From positions 1 to 64,000 of the forward strand of contig NZ_JARZFX010000004.1 in the NCBI RefSeq assembly GCF_036026595.1: DNA of 64,000 nt. Reading direction: 5' to 3'. The notes beneath the pieces were generated by a model. That model was not told where the DNA came from. It saw only the letters and a program-made list of their open reading frames with translations, and ran no database searches. The stretch's first letter is position 1, and each line of letters opens with the position of its first letter. A program made the position numbers and the translations under genes. The stretch is from Virgibacillus_P tibetensis. Lineage in GTDB: Bacteria; Bacillota; Bacilli; Bacillales; Amphibacillaceae. This document shows positions 44,052 through 52,759 of the stretch, piece by piece.

Positions 44052-44960
44052 GTGGATATGAGAAAATATTTGTTTATTTTAATTACTATATTATTGGTTT
44101 TTTTACTGGCAGCATGTGGAGATGGGGAAAGTGAAGCGTCTTCTTCAGCGGATTGGCCGGATGAACTTGTTATAGGTGTAGTACCTTCCGAGGATCAAAC
44201 TTCTGTATCGCCACGAGTGGAACAGTTTGCTGAAGAATTAAGTGAAGAATTAGAAGTTGATATAGAAGTATTTATGGGTACGAATTATAATGGTGTCATT
44301 GAAGGACTAAAGAATGAACATGTAGATATTGCGTTTTTTGGTCCATTTGCTTATATATTGGCAAATGAAAGAAGCGGTGCGGAAGTATTTGCAATTGGTG
44401 CAGAAAGTGAAGATGAAATTTCTTATCAAAGTGCTTTCATTGTGCCAGCTGATTCTGATGTACAGGAGCTTGCTGATTTAGAAGGTAAAGATTTCTTATT
44501 TGTCGATCCAGCATCAACCTCGGGACATATTTTCCCTCGTTCTGCTGTTATTGATGAAATTGGGATAACGAATGAAGAGGTAGACGCTTTCTTTGGTAAT
44601 GTTTCTTTTTCCGGAAGTCATGATGCATCCATTTTGTCCGTCATTAATGGGGATGTGGATGGAGCTGCAATCGCTACGGATGTGATGGATGCTATGATTG
44701 CTCAAGGGCAAATTGATGAAAATGATTTTAGAATTATCCATTCATCAGATGATATTCCACGTGGTCCGGATGCTTATCGCTCTGACCTTCCAGAAGATTT
44801 AAAAGAAGCAATTCGCGAATTTTATTATTCCTATGAAGACGAACATTATTTTGAAGAAAGAGGAATTAATGGTTTTTATCCGATAGAAGATGAGGCATAC
44901 GATGTTGTCCGCCGAACTGCTGAAAACCTGGGTATGAGTCCAGAAGAATTGCTAAATTAA
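44052..44960 (+). CDS. phnD: Phosphonate/phosphate-binding lipoprotein
   Basis: This 302-residue PhnD-family lipoprotein has the signal LVFLLAACG. Family blocks: LVIGVVPSEDQTSVSPRVEQ, IAFFGPFAYILANE, and FVDPASTSGHIFPRS, which frames the substrate phosphonate or phosphate group. GTG start 6 bases after GGAGG; an ATG two codons later is the alternative. First gene of phnD-phnC-phnE-phnE. No C-P lyase or other phosphonate catabolic gene is in the window. Confidence 0.9.
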   Translation: MDMRKYLFILITILLVFLLAACGDGESEASSSADWPDELVIGVVPSEDQTSVSPRVEQFAEELSEELEVDIEVFMGTNYNGVIEGLKNEHVDIAFFGPFAYILANERSGAEVFAIGAESEDEISYQSAFIVPADSDVQELADLEGKDFLFVDPASTSGHIFPRSAVIDEIGITNEEVDAFFGNVSFSGSHDASILSVINGDVDGAAIATDVMDAMIAQGQIDENDFRIIHSSDDIPRGPDAYRSDLPEDLKEAIREFYYSYEDEHYFEERGINGFYPIEDEAYDVVRRTAENLGMSPEELLN

Positions 44961-44978
44961 TTACTGAGGGGAATATCC

Positions 44979-45752
44979 ATGACAGATATTTTTTTGGAGA
45001 CACGTAATTTAAAGAAAGTATATCCTGATGGTACGGAAGCATTAAAAAATATTACACTTACATTCAACAAAGGGGAACTGGTTTCCATTATTGGACCAAG
45101 TGGAGCGGGCAAAAGTACATTTTTAAGGTCGATTAATAGACTAAATCAGTCAAGTTCCGGTGAAGTTATCTTTCAGAACGAACAGATTACAAACGTAAAA
45201 GGGAAGAAATTACTGTTGGTACGCAGACAAATTGGGATGATTTTTCAAGATTTTAACTTGATTAAACGGTCCACTACCGTTCGAAATGTACTGCATGGAA
45301 GACTTGGATACATGTCTTCTTTAAAAGGAGCTTTCGGCAAATTTTCAGAAGAAGATGTTAAAGAAGCTTTGGCGATTCTCCGGCGTGTTGGGCTGGAGGA
45401 TCATGCGTTTAAACGAGCGGATGAACTAAGTGGCGGGCAACAGCAGCGTGTTGGTATTGCAAGAGCCATTGCCCAAAAGCCCGCTCTTATCCTAGCAGAT
45501 GAACCGATAGCAAGCCTAGACCCATCATCTTCTTCTAACGTGATGAATTATTTAAAAAACATTAGCGAAGAAGACGGGATTACGACGATCGTCAACCTGC
45601 ATCAAGTGGATGTTGCGAAACGATTTGCTAGTCGTATTATAGGAATTAAAGCAGGAGAAGTCGTATTTGACGGGAAGCCAAATGAACTGAATGAACAGAG
45701 AATTAATGAGATTTATGATCAACGGGGGTTAGTGAATGAACTTACCTCTTGA
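44979..45752 (+). CDS. phnC: Phosphonate/phosphate ABC transporter ATPase
   Basis: This 257-residue ATPase has Walker A GPSGAGKST, signature LSGGQQQRVGIARAIAQK, Walker B LILADEPIASLD and the switch NLHQVDVA. It starts 18 bp after phnD and overlaps the next gene by 17 bp. PhnC type by neighbour and sequence. Confidence 0.92.
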   Translation: MTDIFLETRNLKKVYPDGTEALKNITLTFNKGELVSIIGPSGAGKSTFLRSINRLNQSSSGEVIFQNEQITNVKGKKLLLVRRQIGMIFQDFNLIKRSTTVRNVLHGRLGYMSSLKGAFGKFSEEDVKEALAILRRVGLEDHAFKRADELSGGQQQRVGIARAIAQKPALILADEPIASLDPSSSSNVMNYLKNISEEDGITTIVNLHQVDVAKRFASRIIGIKAGEVVFDGKPNELNEQRINEIYDQRGLVNELTS

Positions 45753-46578
45753 AGAAGCTTTACAGCAACAATCAAACAAACAGCAACTACAATATGAAGC
45801 GTACAAAAGCAGGAAACGCAGTTTATTATACAATCGTTATTTCATACTCGGAATTCTTGCCATCCTTGTCATTTGGTCTTGGGTTGGTACAAAATTTCAT
45901 ATAATGGACCTATTTTCCGGCTTTTCAAATATGGCTATTTTCATTTTTCAGGATTTATTGCCACCGGATTTTACTACAATTCCTTCTTTTGTGGGGCCTA
46001 TATTAGAAACATTATATATGAGCTATGTTGGACTTTTATTTTCCGTTACGTTCTCGTTGTTTTTTGGGCTAATGGCAGCAAAAAACACAACTGTTCATCC
46101 GGCAGTTGCTTTAGTGAGCCGTTCGTTCATCGCATTTTTGCGTTCCATTCCCGCGATGGTATGGGGAATCTTATTAGTGGCGGCCATTGGACTGGGACCT
46201 CTCGCGGGGACACTGGCATTAGGATTATCCGGAATCGGTATTCTTGGCAAAGCCTTTGCAGATTTATTGGAAGAAATTGATGAAAATCAAGTCAACGCTG
46301 TAAGAGCGACAGGAGCAAATTGGTTCCAAGTGATCGGTCAAGCTGTATGGCCACAATTCAAACCAGGCTTTGTCGGCTGGTCTTTGTATAAAATGGATTT
46401 AAATATTCGTGAAGCATCTGTCCTTGGAGTGGTTGGAGCAGGTGGAATTGGCTTTGCACTGGAAGGAAGCATCAGTTTATTCCAGTATCAACAAGCGTCT
46501 GTTGGAATACTGGCGATTTTCGCGCTTATCTTAGTCGTTGAATTTATTACAGCGAAGTTGCGGGAGAAGATTATATGA
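45736..46578 (+). CDS. phnE: Phosphonate ABC transporter permease
   Basis: This 280-residue permease has about six helices and the EAA loop LLEEIDENQVNAVRATGANW…VIGQAVWPQF, with REASVLGVVGAGGIGFAL near the end. It overlaps phnC (17 bp) and the second permease (ATGA), so all are translated together. Confidence 0.9.
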   Translation: MNLPLEEALQQQSNKQQLQYEAYKSRKRSLLYNRYFILGILAILVIWSWVGTKFHIMDLFSGFSNMAIFIFQDLLPPDFTTIPSFVGPILETLYMSYVGLLFSVTFSLFFGLMAAKNTTVHPAVALVSRSFIAFLRSIPAMVWGILLVAAIGLGPLAGTLALGLSGIGILGKAFADLLEEIDENQVNAVRATGANWFQVIGQAVWPQFKPGFVGWSLYKMDLNIREASVLGVVGAGGIGFALEGSISLFQYQQASVGILAIFALILVVEFITAKLREKII

Positions 46579-47375
46579 GTAAAATGAATAAGAAGAATAA
46601 TAACCTATCTCGGGGAATCTTTTGGAGCTTGGCGCTTATTTTTTTTATGATCAGTCTACTTCAATTGGATATTGCTCCAGAAAAACTCGCAAACATTTTT
46701 TCCCGGACGCAAAGATTACTGGATAATATGTTTCCCCCAGTCATTGATGATCCGATCAACATAGCTGGCGCCGCGATAGAATCATTGCAAATTGCTGTTA
46801 TGGGCACGTTATGGGGGATCATATTTTCCATACTATTAGCTTTTTTTGCCGCGAGAAATATGACACCCCATATTTCCATCAGTTATCTCGTAAAAGCATT
46901 GGCAGCATTTGTACGGGCTGTCCCTGCACTTATTTGGGCGCTTTTATTCATCATAGCTGTTGGACTGGGGCCTACACCCGGTATTTTAGCGTTGGCAGTA
47001 AATAGTGTTGGAATGCTTGTTAAAGTATACGCAGAGGCGATTGAAGAGATTGATCAACGGGTCATTGATGCGATTAGAGCTACAGGAGGAAGTCCCATTC
47101 AAGTAGTCATGCAGGGAGTTCTTCCTACTATTTCGAGTATTTTTATTTCATGGTCCGTGTTCCGATTTGATATAAATCTGCGTTATGCAACTGTATTAGG
47201 GGTAGTTGGCGCAGGAGGAATTGGCTGGGAATTGATTCGTGCCTCGCGAATGATAGCCTATAATGAGATGCTAGGGATCACTATCGTCATGTTTATCATG
47301 GTACTCGGGGCTGAATATTTTACGAGATTCCTTAAACAACGTGCCGATTTGGCAACAATAAGAGCTACTAAATAA
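46575..47375 (+). CDS. phnE: Phosphonate ABC transporter permease, second
   Basis: This 266-residue PhnE-type permease has AIEEIDQRVIDAIRATGGSP as the ATPase-contact loop and ATVLGVVGAGGIGWELI. The two-permease layout phnD-C-E1-E2 is common in Bacillaceae. Last gene of the operon; a long GC-rich hairpin lies 40 bp downstream. Confidence 0.9.
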   Translation: MSKMNKKNNNLSRGIFWSLALIFFMISLLQLDIAPEKLANIFSRTQRLLDNMFPPVIDDPINIAGAAIESLQIAVMGTLWGIIFSILLAFFAARNMTPHISISYLVKALAAFVRAVPALIWALLFIIAVGLGPTPGILALAVNSVGMLVKVYAEAIEEIDQRVIDAIRATGGSPIQVVMQGVLPTISSIFISWSVFRFDINLRYATVLGVVGAGGIGWELIRASRMIAYNEMLGITIVMFIMVLGAEYFTRFLKQRADLATIRATK

Positions 47376-47415
47376 TAGAAGGATGCCGAATTACAGCCAC
47401 TTGTTCAAAATAAAC

Positions 47416-47462
47416 GGTCAGTCCCCCACCATGTTAAAGCATAGTGGAGCGGGGGACTGACC
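47416..47462 (+). repeat. Long GC-rich hairpin behind phnE
   Basis: GGTCAGTCCCCC and its exact complement GGGGGACTGACC enclose a loop with a second stem (CCACCATG / CATAGTGG). There is no T-run, so it is not a classic terminator. Hairpins of this kind are common dispersed repeats in Bacillaceae. Confidence 0.6.
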
Positions 47463-47747
47463 CATTGGCCTTAGAATACGACTTAGTAATTATATTAGCA
47501 GAAAAAATACTAAAAGTTTCAGTGAAGGGTAGTAAGCTTTTTAGTTCCAAGTTACAGCAATAATGCACACACTAAAATTTTTCAATAAAGTATGACAAAA
47601 TTCGCTAAGGAACAGACACCCTAAGGAAAACAAGAGATTACGTTTTCTTGTTTGTCCCTCGAGAAAAGATGCAGCCGAACTAGTAATTCTCCTCCTAAAT
47701 CAAGAACGTAAAACATCATGCTTAGTTGGAATTTCTTATTATTACTG
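47463..47747. other. Intergenic, no gene
   Basis: Holds a small inverted repeat near 47630-47660 (aaaacaagagat … cttgttt) that may end the DUF421 transcript. An 83-codon ORF here overlaps the DUF421 gene on the same strand and lacks family features. Confidence 0.4.
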
Positions 47748-48359
47748 TTAATCCAAATTCTCTTTTGGTTTTTCTTTATGCTTTCTATTTTTAACCTCAG
47801 TAAATATGTTATCTGACACACTTGCTTTAGTTTTTGATGTTTCATTTGGAGGATTAGATTGATTTGATTCAATCAGCGATTTCAGCATCTGAATATCCTC
47901 TTTAGTAGCGTATTGTTTATCAGACTTTAACATATATCCTAACTGACCGTTCGCTTCTATTGTAGCCCATTTTAAATCAGTAAAATGCTGAATGTTTTGT
48001 TGTCTCATTCGTACTTCAAGCATATCAACCGTTAACCGCAGCTTCTTTAAATTGCTTTCATTAATTTGGCCGTTTTCAACTACTAGAAGTCCTTTCCCAT
48101 AAATTAAAGTTTCAAGCGTATTCGATTTCACAACGATAAACTCAATAAAAAGAAGTGTAGCTACCATTAAAAATGTAATCAACATGGTAATCCAAATGTT
48201 CCTATCACCAACAGGTTGAATAATTAATGATCCAACAGCTATCATCATGACAGTCTGAGCAACAGTAAGCTGTGAGATTGATTTTCTTCCAGCTAATCGT
48301 AAGATCAGGACTCCTCCTATCACGATGACAACAGCTTTCCATATGAAGTGTAAATCCAA
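47748..48359 (-). CDS. DUF421/YetF-family membrane protein
   Basis: This 203-residue protein starts at a TTG after GAGGGG. Three N-terminal helices (~6-80) are followed by a cytoplasmic YetF domain: LIYGKGLLVVENGQINESNL, LRLTVDMLEVRMRQQN and WATIEANGQLGYML. The C-terminal ~45 residues are charged and probably disordered. YetF-type proteins are linked to spore or membrane functions in Bacillus, but their biochemistry is unknown. A second member lies at 56690-57376. Confidence 0.85.
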   Translation of the reverse strand: MDLHFIWKAVVIVIGGVLILRLAGRKSISQLTVAQTVMMIAVGSLIIQPVGDRNIWITMLITFLMVATLLFIEFIVVKSNTLETLIYGKGLLVVENGQINESNLKKLRLTVDMLEVRMRQQNIQHFTDLKWATIEANGQLGYMLKSDKQYATKEDIQMLKSLIESNQSNPPNETSKTKASVSDNIFTEVKNRKHKEKPKENLD

Positions 48360-48529
48360 TAGGATCCCCTCTTTTCAAATGTTGCTAAAAATATAGTTAC
48401 AGTTGATTCTTTCTGGTTTAATATCTAGTGTTTATTGTGGATGAAATCCTTTACTTTATTCTTTAGTGAAGTTTCTTTATATAACTAGAGCAATAAATAG
48501 CAGCATATTGCTGTGTTAAGAAATAGGAA

Positions 48530-48722
48530 GAGTATAAAATTTTGGCTGCAATTAATTCTTACACTTAAACAGTCACGTCCGGCTGCAGCTCCCAGGGACT
48601 AGCGAGACTTCCTTCACCTCCGTACGATAAGTCAACATCGGCTTCCTGCGGTCGCCGTGTTTCCTTTATCTCCTGCGGCTCAGTCCAGTCCGTACGTCCC
48701 TAAACGGGCGCTTGCGCCTTTG
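48530..48722 (+). repeat. Bacillaceae-type dispersed repeat, full copy
   Basis: From GAGTATAAAATTTTGGCTGC to CGGGCGCTTGCGCCTTTGTT. Same ends and internal GATAAGTCAACATCGGCTTC / GTGTTTCCTTTATCTCCTG blocks as the copy ahead of proB. It lies just past the ClC stop. Confidence 0.75.
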
Positions 48723-48736
48723 TTAAGTCTAATTTG

Positions 48737-50038
48737 CTAAGGTTTTTTGTATTTTTCAACATTTTCAATCGTTTCCGCGCGAGGGATATTATATAACCTG
48801 CTCTTTGGCTCATAAATTTTTTGAGAAGGCCATAGTCCATGATGTCCTGAGAATAGATAGCTGACTATACAAGCAACAAAAAAGTACTCTAACCCTTTTC
48901 CGTCAAACATCTCCATTGCCAGCAGGAAAGCTGCTATAGGGGTATTAGCCCCTGCACAAAAAACAGCGATTAATCCTAATGCAGCGAGAAATGACATAGG
49001 TAAATCGATGAATGTGTGTAAGGAATTGCCTAATGTTGCTCCAATGAAAAATAAAGGTATGGCTTCACCGCCAACAAAGCCAGTACCAAGAGTTACTGCT
49101 GTAAATATTAGCTTGGCCAGGAAAGCAAAGGGTGGAACGTCTTCTACAAAAGATTGTTCTAAAATATCTAATCCTCGGCCATTGTAATCTTGTGAACCAA
49201 CAATTAAAGTTAGTACTACAATGACAATTCCTCCAAAAAAGGCCCTTTTCATATGGTTTTTCTTGAAAATTTTTTCAGAGAATTTTTCTATCCCATGTCT
49301 CAACTGACAGTATAAAACACTTATTAGACTAAATATGACTGATAGAAGAATAACGATTATAAATGTATTAATAGATATTTCCGGTACGGTTTGTATTATA
49401 AATTCTTCGTGTTCATGTCCCCAAGCTGCTGTAGTTACATAGTGACCAACAAAGCTTGCCGTAAGACAAGGAACAAGTGCTTCAAATTTCAGTTTTCCCA
49501 ATGCTGTCATTTCCATGCCAAAAACAGCACCTGTCATGGGTGCTCCAAAGGCAGCACCAAAACCAGCACTTATCCCGCTCATCATTAAAATTTTTTTGTC
49601 GAATATGTTTATCTTGAAAAATTTGTTGACCGCAGCAGCTACACTTCCTCCCATTTGGACAGCTGCACCTTCTCTTCCAGTTGAACCTCCAAAAAGGACT
49701 GTGATAAATGTAGCGAAATAGACGATAGGCCCCATTCTCCGCGGCACCTCTTTTTTCCCATGAACGGAGTCGATCACCAGATTATTTTGATCAGCAATGT
49801 CATTCAAAGTATAATTCAAAACTACCTTTCCGTAGTTCATATATATGTATCCTATGATAATTCCCCCCAAGGGGAGAAGGAAGATAAGCCAATCTCTTTT
49901 TGATCGTATATCATCTCCCAGATAATCGTTTGTCTCTAAAAGGAAATTGGTTGTTGAGCCGACAACTATACCAATTATGCTTCCAAAGATAATCCATTGA
50001 CCCAGAACTGAAAAAAAGTTTTTATACTTTAACAGCAT
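48737..50038 (-). CDS. ClC-family chloride channel or H+/Cl- antiporter
   Basis: This 433-residue membrane protein has the ClC selectivity blocks GGSTGREGAAVQMGG (gating Glu in GREG), GFGAAFGAPMTGAVFGME, and GGEAIPLFFIGATLG near residue 320. About ten to twelve helices; no C-terminal CBS domains, as in short bacterial members. The first selectivity block (usually GSGIP) is not obvious here. It moves chloride or fluoride-like anions; which, and whether coupled to protons, is unclear. Confidence 0.88.
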   Translation of the reverse strand: MLLKYKNFFSVLGQWIIFGSIIGIVVGSTTNFLLETNDYLGDDIRSKRDWLIFLLPLGGIIIGYIYMNYGKVVLNYTLNDIADQNNLVIDSVHGKKEVPRRMGPIVYFATFITVLFGGSTGREGAAVQMGGSVAAAVNKFFKINIFDKKILMMSGISAGFGAAFGAPMTGAVFGMEMTALGKLKFEALVPCLTASFVGHYVTTAAWGHEHEEFIIQTVPEISINTFIIVILLSVIFSLISVLYCQLRHGIEKFSEKIFKKNHMKRAFFGGIVIVVLTLIVGSQDYNGRGLDILEQSFVEDVPPFAFLAKLIFTAVTLGTGFVGGEAIPLFFIGATLGNSLHTFIDLPMSFLAALGLIAVFCAGANTPIAAFLLAMEMFDGKGLEYFFVACIVSYLFSGHHGLWPSQKIYEPKSRLYNIPRAETIENVEKYKKP

Positions 50039-50160
50039 TTACCAATTCACCTCTATTCTTTCTTTTGGGAAATTCGATTTTATTGTTGCCTATCGAATTG
50101 AAATTATTAAAATAAAAAGTGAATAGCTAATTATGAAAGCACATTATTACACAGGCATTC

Positions 50161-50460
50161 CAACAAGCGACGCAAAAAAGGAAAGAAGAAAAAAAGGGTC
50201 ACTTACGGCCGAAGAAGACATACGTCAACTATCATTGCTTAATGTGTCATGAGGAAGAAGCCGTATAACGTAGTTGAAGGATTTGATTTGACCGATGGAG
50301 AAGATCCAACTACTCCTCCAAGATTCAGCTACGAACAGTGTGGAGGAGAGATGTATCCAAAGTTCTATAAAGGATACATGGCCAGGAATATAATTATCGG
50401 ATCTTCTTTAGCCATGGAAATTTACTCATGTAGAAAAAAATCACATAGCTGTATTTTTTA
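50161..50460 (+). pseudogene. Decayed zinc-ribbon-like small protein
   Basis: Three frames carry pieces of one small protein. GHLRPKKTYVNYHCLMCHEE (C-x2-C-H) in the first ends at a stop; RFSYEQCGGEMYPKFYKG is in the 50249 frame; then HGQEYNYRIFFSHGN is in a third. This looks like a two-part CxxC protein broken by frameshifts. I cannot name the family. It lies just upstream of a Zur-type promoter. Confidence 0.45.
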
Positions 50461-50520
50461 AAAGCAACTCATAAATCCAAAGATGGTTTTATAAACTAAA
50501 TGGATAATCCAAAGAATAAA

Positions 50521-50588
50521 TAGTAATGGTTACTATTTACAAATAAAGTGTAAAAGGGGTATAATTATAACAAAACGTAATGGTTACG
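50521..50588 (+). promoter_or_regulatory. Zur-controlled promoter with two boxes
   Basis: Box A TAGTAATGGTTACTA (50521-50535) abuts a −35 TTTACA (50536-50541). Then an 18-bp spacer, −10 TATAAT (50560-50565), and box B CGTAATGGTTACG (50576-50588) over the start. Both resemble the Bacillus Zur operator (TCGTAATnATTACGA). Confidence 0.75.
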
Positions 50589-50661
50589 ATTTGCGAGGTG
50601 TTTATCTTTGTGGTTAAGAGATTATAAAATGCAAACAATCTGAAGAACAGCAGTTATTTTT

Positions 50662-50689
50662 TTGACTTGTGAATCGTAATGATTACTAT
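50662..50689 (+). promoter_or_regulatory. Third Zur box at a second rpsN promoter
   Basis: TCGTAATGATTACTA (50674-50688) is the best match to the Zur consensus. It covers the spacer and −10 (TACTAT) of a possible promoter with −35 TTGACT (50662-50667), 19 bp ahead of the rpsN start. Confidence 0.8.
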
Positions 50690-50707
50690 TTAATAGGAGG
50701 CTTTGTA

Positions 50708-50977
50708 ATGGCTAAGAAATCAAAAATAGCAAAAGAGAAAAAACGTCAGGCAATGGTTGAGAAGTATGCAGAGATCAGGAGAGAATTAAAAGAAAAAGGA
50801 GACTATGAAGCTTTACGAAAGCTTCCAAGAGATTCTTCTCCAACAAGATTGAAAAATCGTTGTGAAATTACCGGAAGACCAAGAGGCTATTTACGTAAAT
50901 TTGGCATGTCACGAATTGCGTTAAGAGAATATGCACATAAAGGGCAAATTCCCGGTGTGAAGAAATCGAGCTGGTAA
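50708..50977 (+). CDS. rpsN: Ribosomal protein S14, zinc-independent paralog
   Basis: This 89-residue S14 protein of the C-minus type lacks the CxxC…CxxC zinc ribbon of the usual Bacillus S14: MAKKSKIAKEKKRQAMVEKY … RDSSPTRLKNRCEITGRP … FGMSRIALREYAHKGQIPGV. ATG at 50708 after ATAGGAGG; the longer reading would translate the Zur box. In B. subtilis the equivalent (RpsN2/YhzA) replaces the zinc-binding S14 when zinc is short and is repressed by Zur. The three Zur-like boxes upstream agree. Confidence 0.93.
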   Translation: MAKKSKIAKEKKRQAMVEKYAEIRRELKEKGDYEALRKLPRDSSPTRLKNRCEITGRPRGYLRKFGMSRIALREYAHKGQIPGVKKSSW

Positions 50978-51052
50978 GTATTCGATTTCATATTTAGTAG
51001 TAGGTTACTTTTTCTAAAGCAGCAAGTGAAGTCAATTAAGGAGGGAAAACTG

Positions 51053-52216
51053 GTGTATAAATGGATTATTGTTGGCGGAGGTATTCATGGATGCACAATC
51101 GCAGTTCATTTATTAAAGAGTGGTAAGGTAGATCCGAGTGAGCTGTTAATTATTGATCGTTATGAAAAACCACTACATAAGTGGTCGATGATCACAAGTA
51201 AAATCGGCATGGATTTTCTTCGCTCGCCATCTGTTCACCATATCGATCAATACCCATTCAGCTTGCAGGATTATGCTAACAAGAAGGATGGGGGTACCAC
51301 CTTTCTTGGGCGATATAAACGTCCACAATTAGACTTCTTCAATGAACACTGTCATGAATTATTAAATTCATTATCCATACAGGATGTCTGGCATCAAGGG
51401 GAAGTGAGAGACATTACTTCTTTTCATGGTGGTTGGCGCGTAAATGCTAATCAAAATGACTTCTTTGAAACGAAATATGTGGTCCTGGCACTTGGTGTGA
51501 ATGAACAGCCTGCTTTTCCTGACTGGGCTCTTTCAGTTCGAAAAAAAGCGCCAAATAAGCTAAAACATATTTTTGAGGAACAGACAGAAGTAGATCGAAA
51601 AGACGGTAATATTTGTATCATCGGTGGAGGAATCTCAGCAGCGCATTTGGCAGTAAAGTTATGTGCTATAACAAAGGACCAAGTGACGCTAGTAAAGAGA
51701 CATCCGTATAGAGTTCATGATTTTGACAGTGATCCGGGCTGGTTAGGTCCCAAATTTTTATCAAAGTACAATAAAGTATTAAATTTTAATAAACGTCGGT
51801 CAATTATTAATCAGGCTCGAAATCGAGGTTCAATTCCACGAAACATGTTTTTAAAATTAAGAAAATGCCAAGCGAATAATCAATTAGTAGTTATCGACGA
51901 TGAAGTAAGAACTGCTTCTTATTGTCGCGGTAAGATTCATTTATCTTTTGAGAAAATTGACTCACAGAAGTTCTCCTGTATTTGGTTAGCTACTGGTTCA
52001 CAGGCTAGGATACCGGAAAATCAATTAGTTAATAAATTGATTTCAAATGAAAAATTACCATGTGCAGCATGTGGGTTTCCGATAATAAATAAGCAATTGG
52101 AATGGAAGGCAGGCTTGTATGTTTCTGGTGCATTGGCGGAGCTCGAGGTTGGTCCAGTTGCCCGTAATATTGCGGGTGCTAGGAAGGTAGCTGCTAAATT
52201 AGTGGCTTTAGCTTAG
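51053..52216 (+). CDS. FAD/NAD(P)-binding monooxygenase-like protein
   Basis: This 387-residue flavoprotein has two Rossmann dinucleotide sites: WIIVGGGIHGCTIAVHLL at the N-terminus and ICIIGGGISAAHLAVKL at ~185, and the ATG motif IWLATGSQARIPE. This layout is of the lysine/ornithine N-hydroxylase or YpdA-like class. GTG at 51053 with AAGGAGGG upstream. It follows rpsN by 75 bp on the same strand with no terminator between, so it is probably also under Zur. Its reaction is unknown; production of a metal-related small molecule is only a guess. Confidence 0.82.
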   Translation: MYKWIIVGGGIHGCTIAVHLLKSGKVDPSELLIIDRYEKPLHKWSMITSKIGMDFLRSPSVHHIDQYPFSLQDYANKKDGGTTFLGRYKRPQLDFFNEHCHELLNSLSIQDVWHQGEVRDITSFHGGWRVNANQNDFFETKYVVLALGVNEQPAFPDWALSVRKKAPNKLKHIFEEQTEVDRKDGNICIIGGGISAAHLAVKLCAITKDQVTLVKRHPYRVHDFDSDPGWLGPKFLSKYNKVLNFNKRRSIINQARNRGSIPRNMFLKLRKCQANNQLVVIDDEVRTASYCRGKIHLSFEKIDSQKFSCIWLATGSQARIPENQLVNKLISNEKLPCAACGFPIINKQLEWKAGLYVSGALAELEVGPVARNIAGARKVAAKLVALA

Positions 52217-52253
52217 TAATAGGGTGCCAGGCTGCCAATAATAACAATCTAGT

Positions 52254-52582
52254 GCAGGTGTGATCGGACAAGATTCCGTTGTAACGTACTCTGCAACCAA
52301 ACACGGTATTGTTGGTATGACGAAAAGTTTTGTTGTTGAATATGCAAAAGATGGATTGCATGTGAATGCGATTGCTCCAGGTCCAACAGAAACTTCTATG
52401 GTTAAAAAATTCTATGACGACAACCCAGCATGAAGGAAAATGCAGTAGGTGGCATTCCGCAAAAACGTTTAGGTACCGCAGAAGAAGTGGCTGAATTAGT
52501 AACATTTTTGTTGACTAGCCCAGCTCAGTATATCAATGGCGAAGTCATTCGTATTGATGGCGGATTTACGAATACAAAATAA
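52254..52582 (+). pseudogene. Short-chain dehydrogenase C-terminal half, frameshifted
   Basis: The frame VIGQDSVVTYSATKHGIVGM then VEYAKDGLHVNAIAPGPTET matches the active-site Y-x3-K region and C-terminal part of SDR enzymes. At ~52430 a missing A after NPA shifts the frame; it then reads KENAVGGIPQKRLGTAEEVA … GGFTNTK and TAA. The N-terminal cofactor domain is absent. Not functional. Confidence 0.8.
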
Positions 52583-52759
52583 CCAGTATTTGATAAAGGG
52601 AAAACTTTATTTTATAGAGTTTGCCTTTTTTTATTATTCTTTAAATAGTGTACAATCACTACGTACTAACCTGATCCATTAGTAAAATAAGACCGACGTA
52701 TTGACGATCTCCTTGTTATGCTAAAGAAGGGGTTCGATAGTTTAAGTATATTTCTACAT

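Noticed and set aside
44052..47375. Complete phosphonate use operon
   Set aside because: Only the transporter is present; no C-P lyase or phosphonatase gene is in the window.
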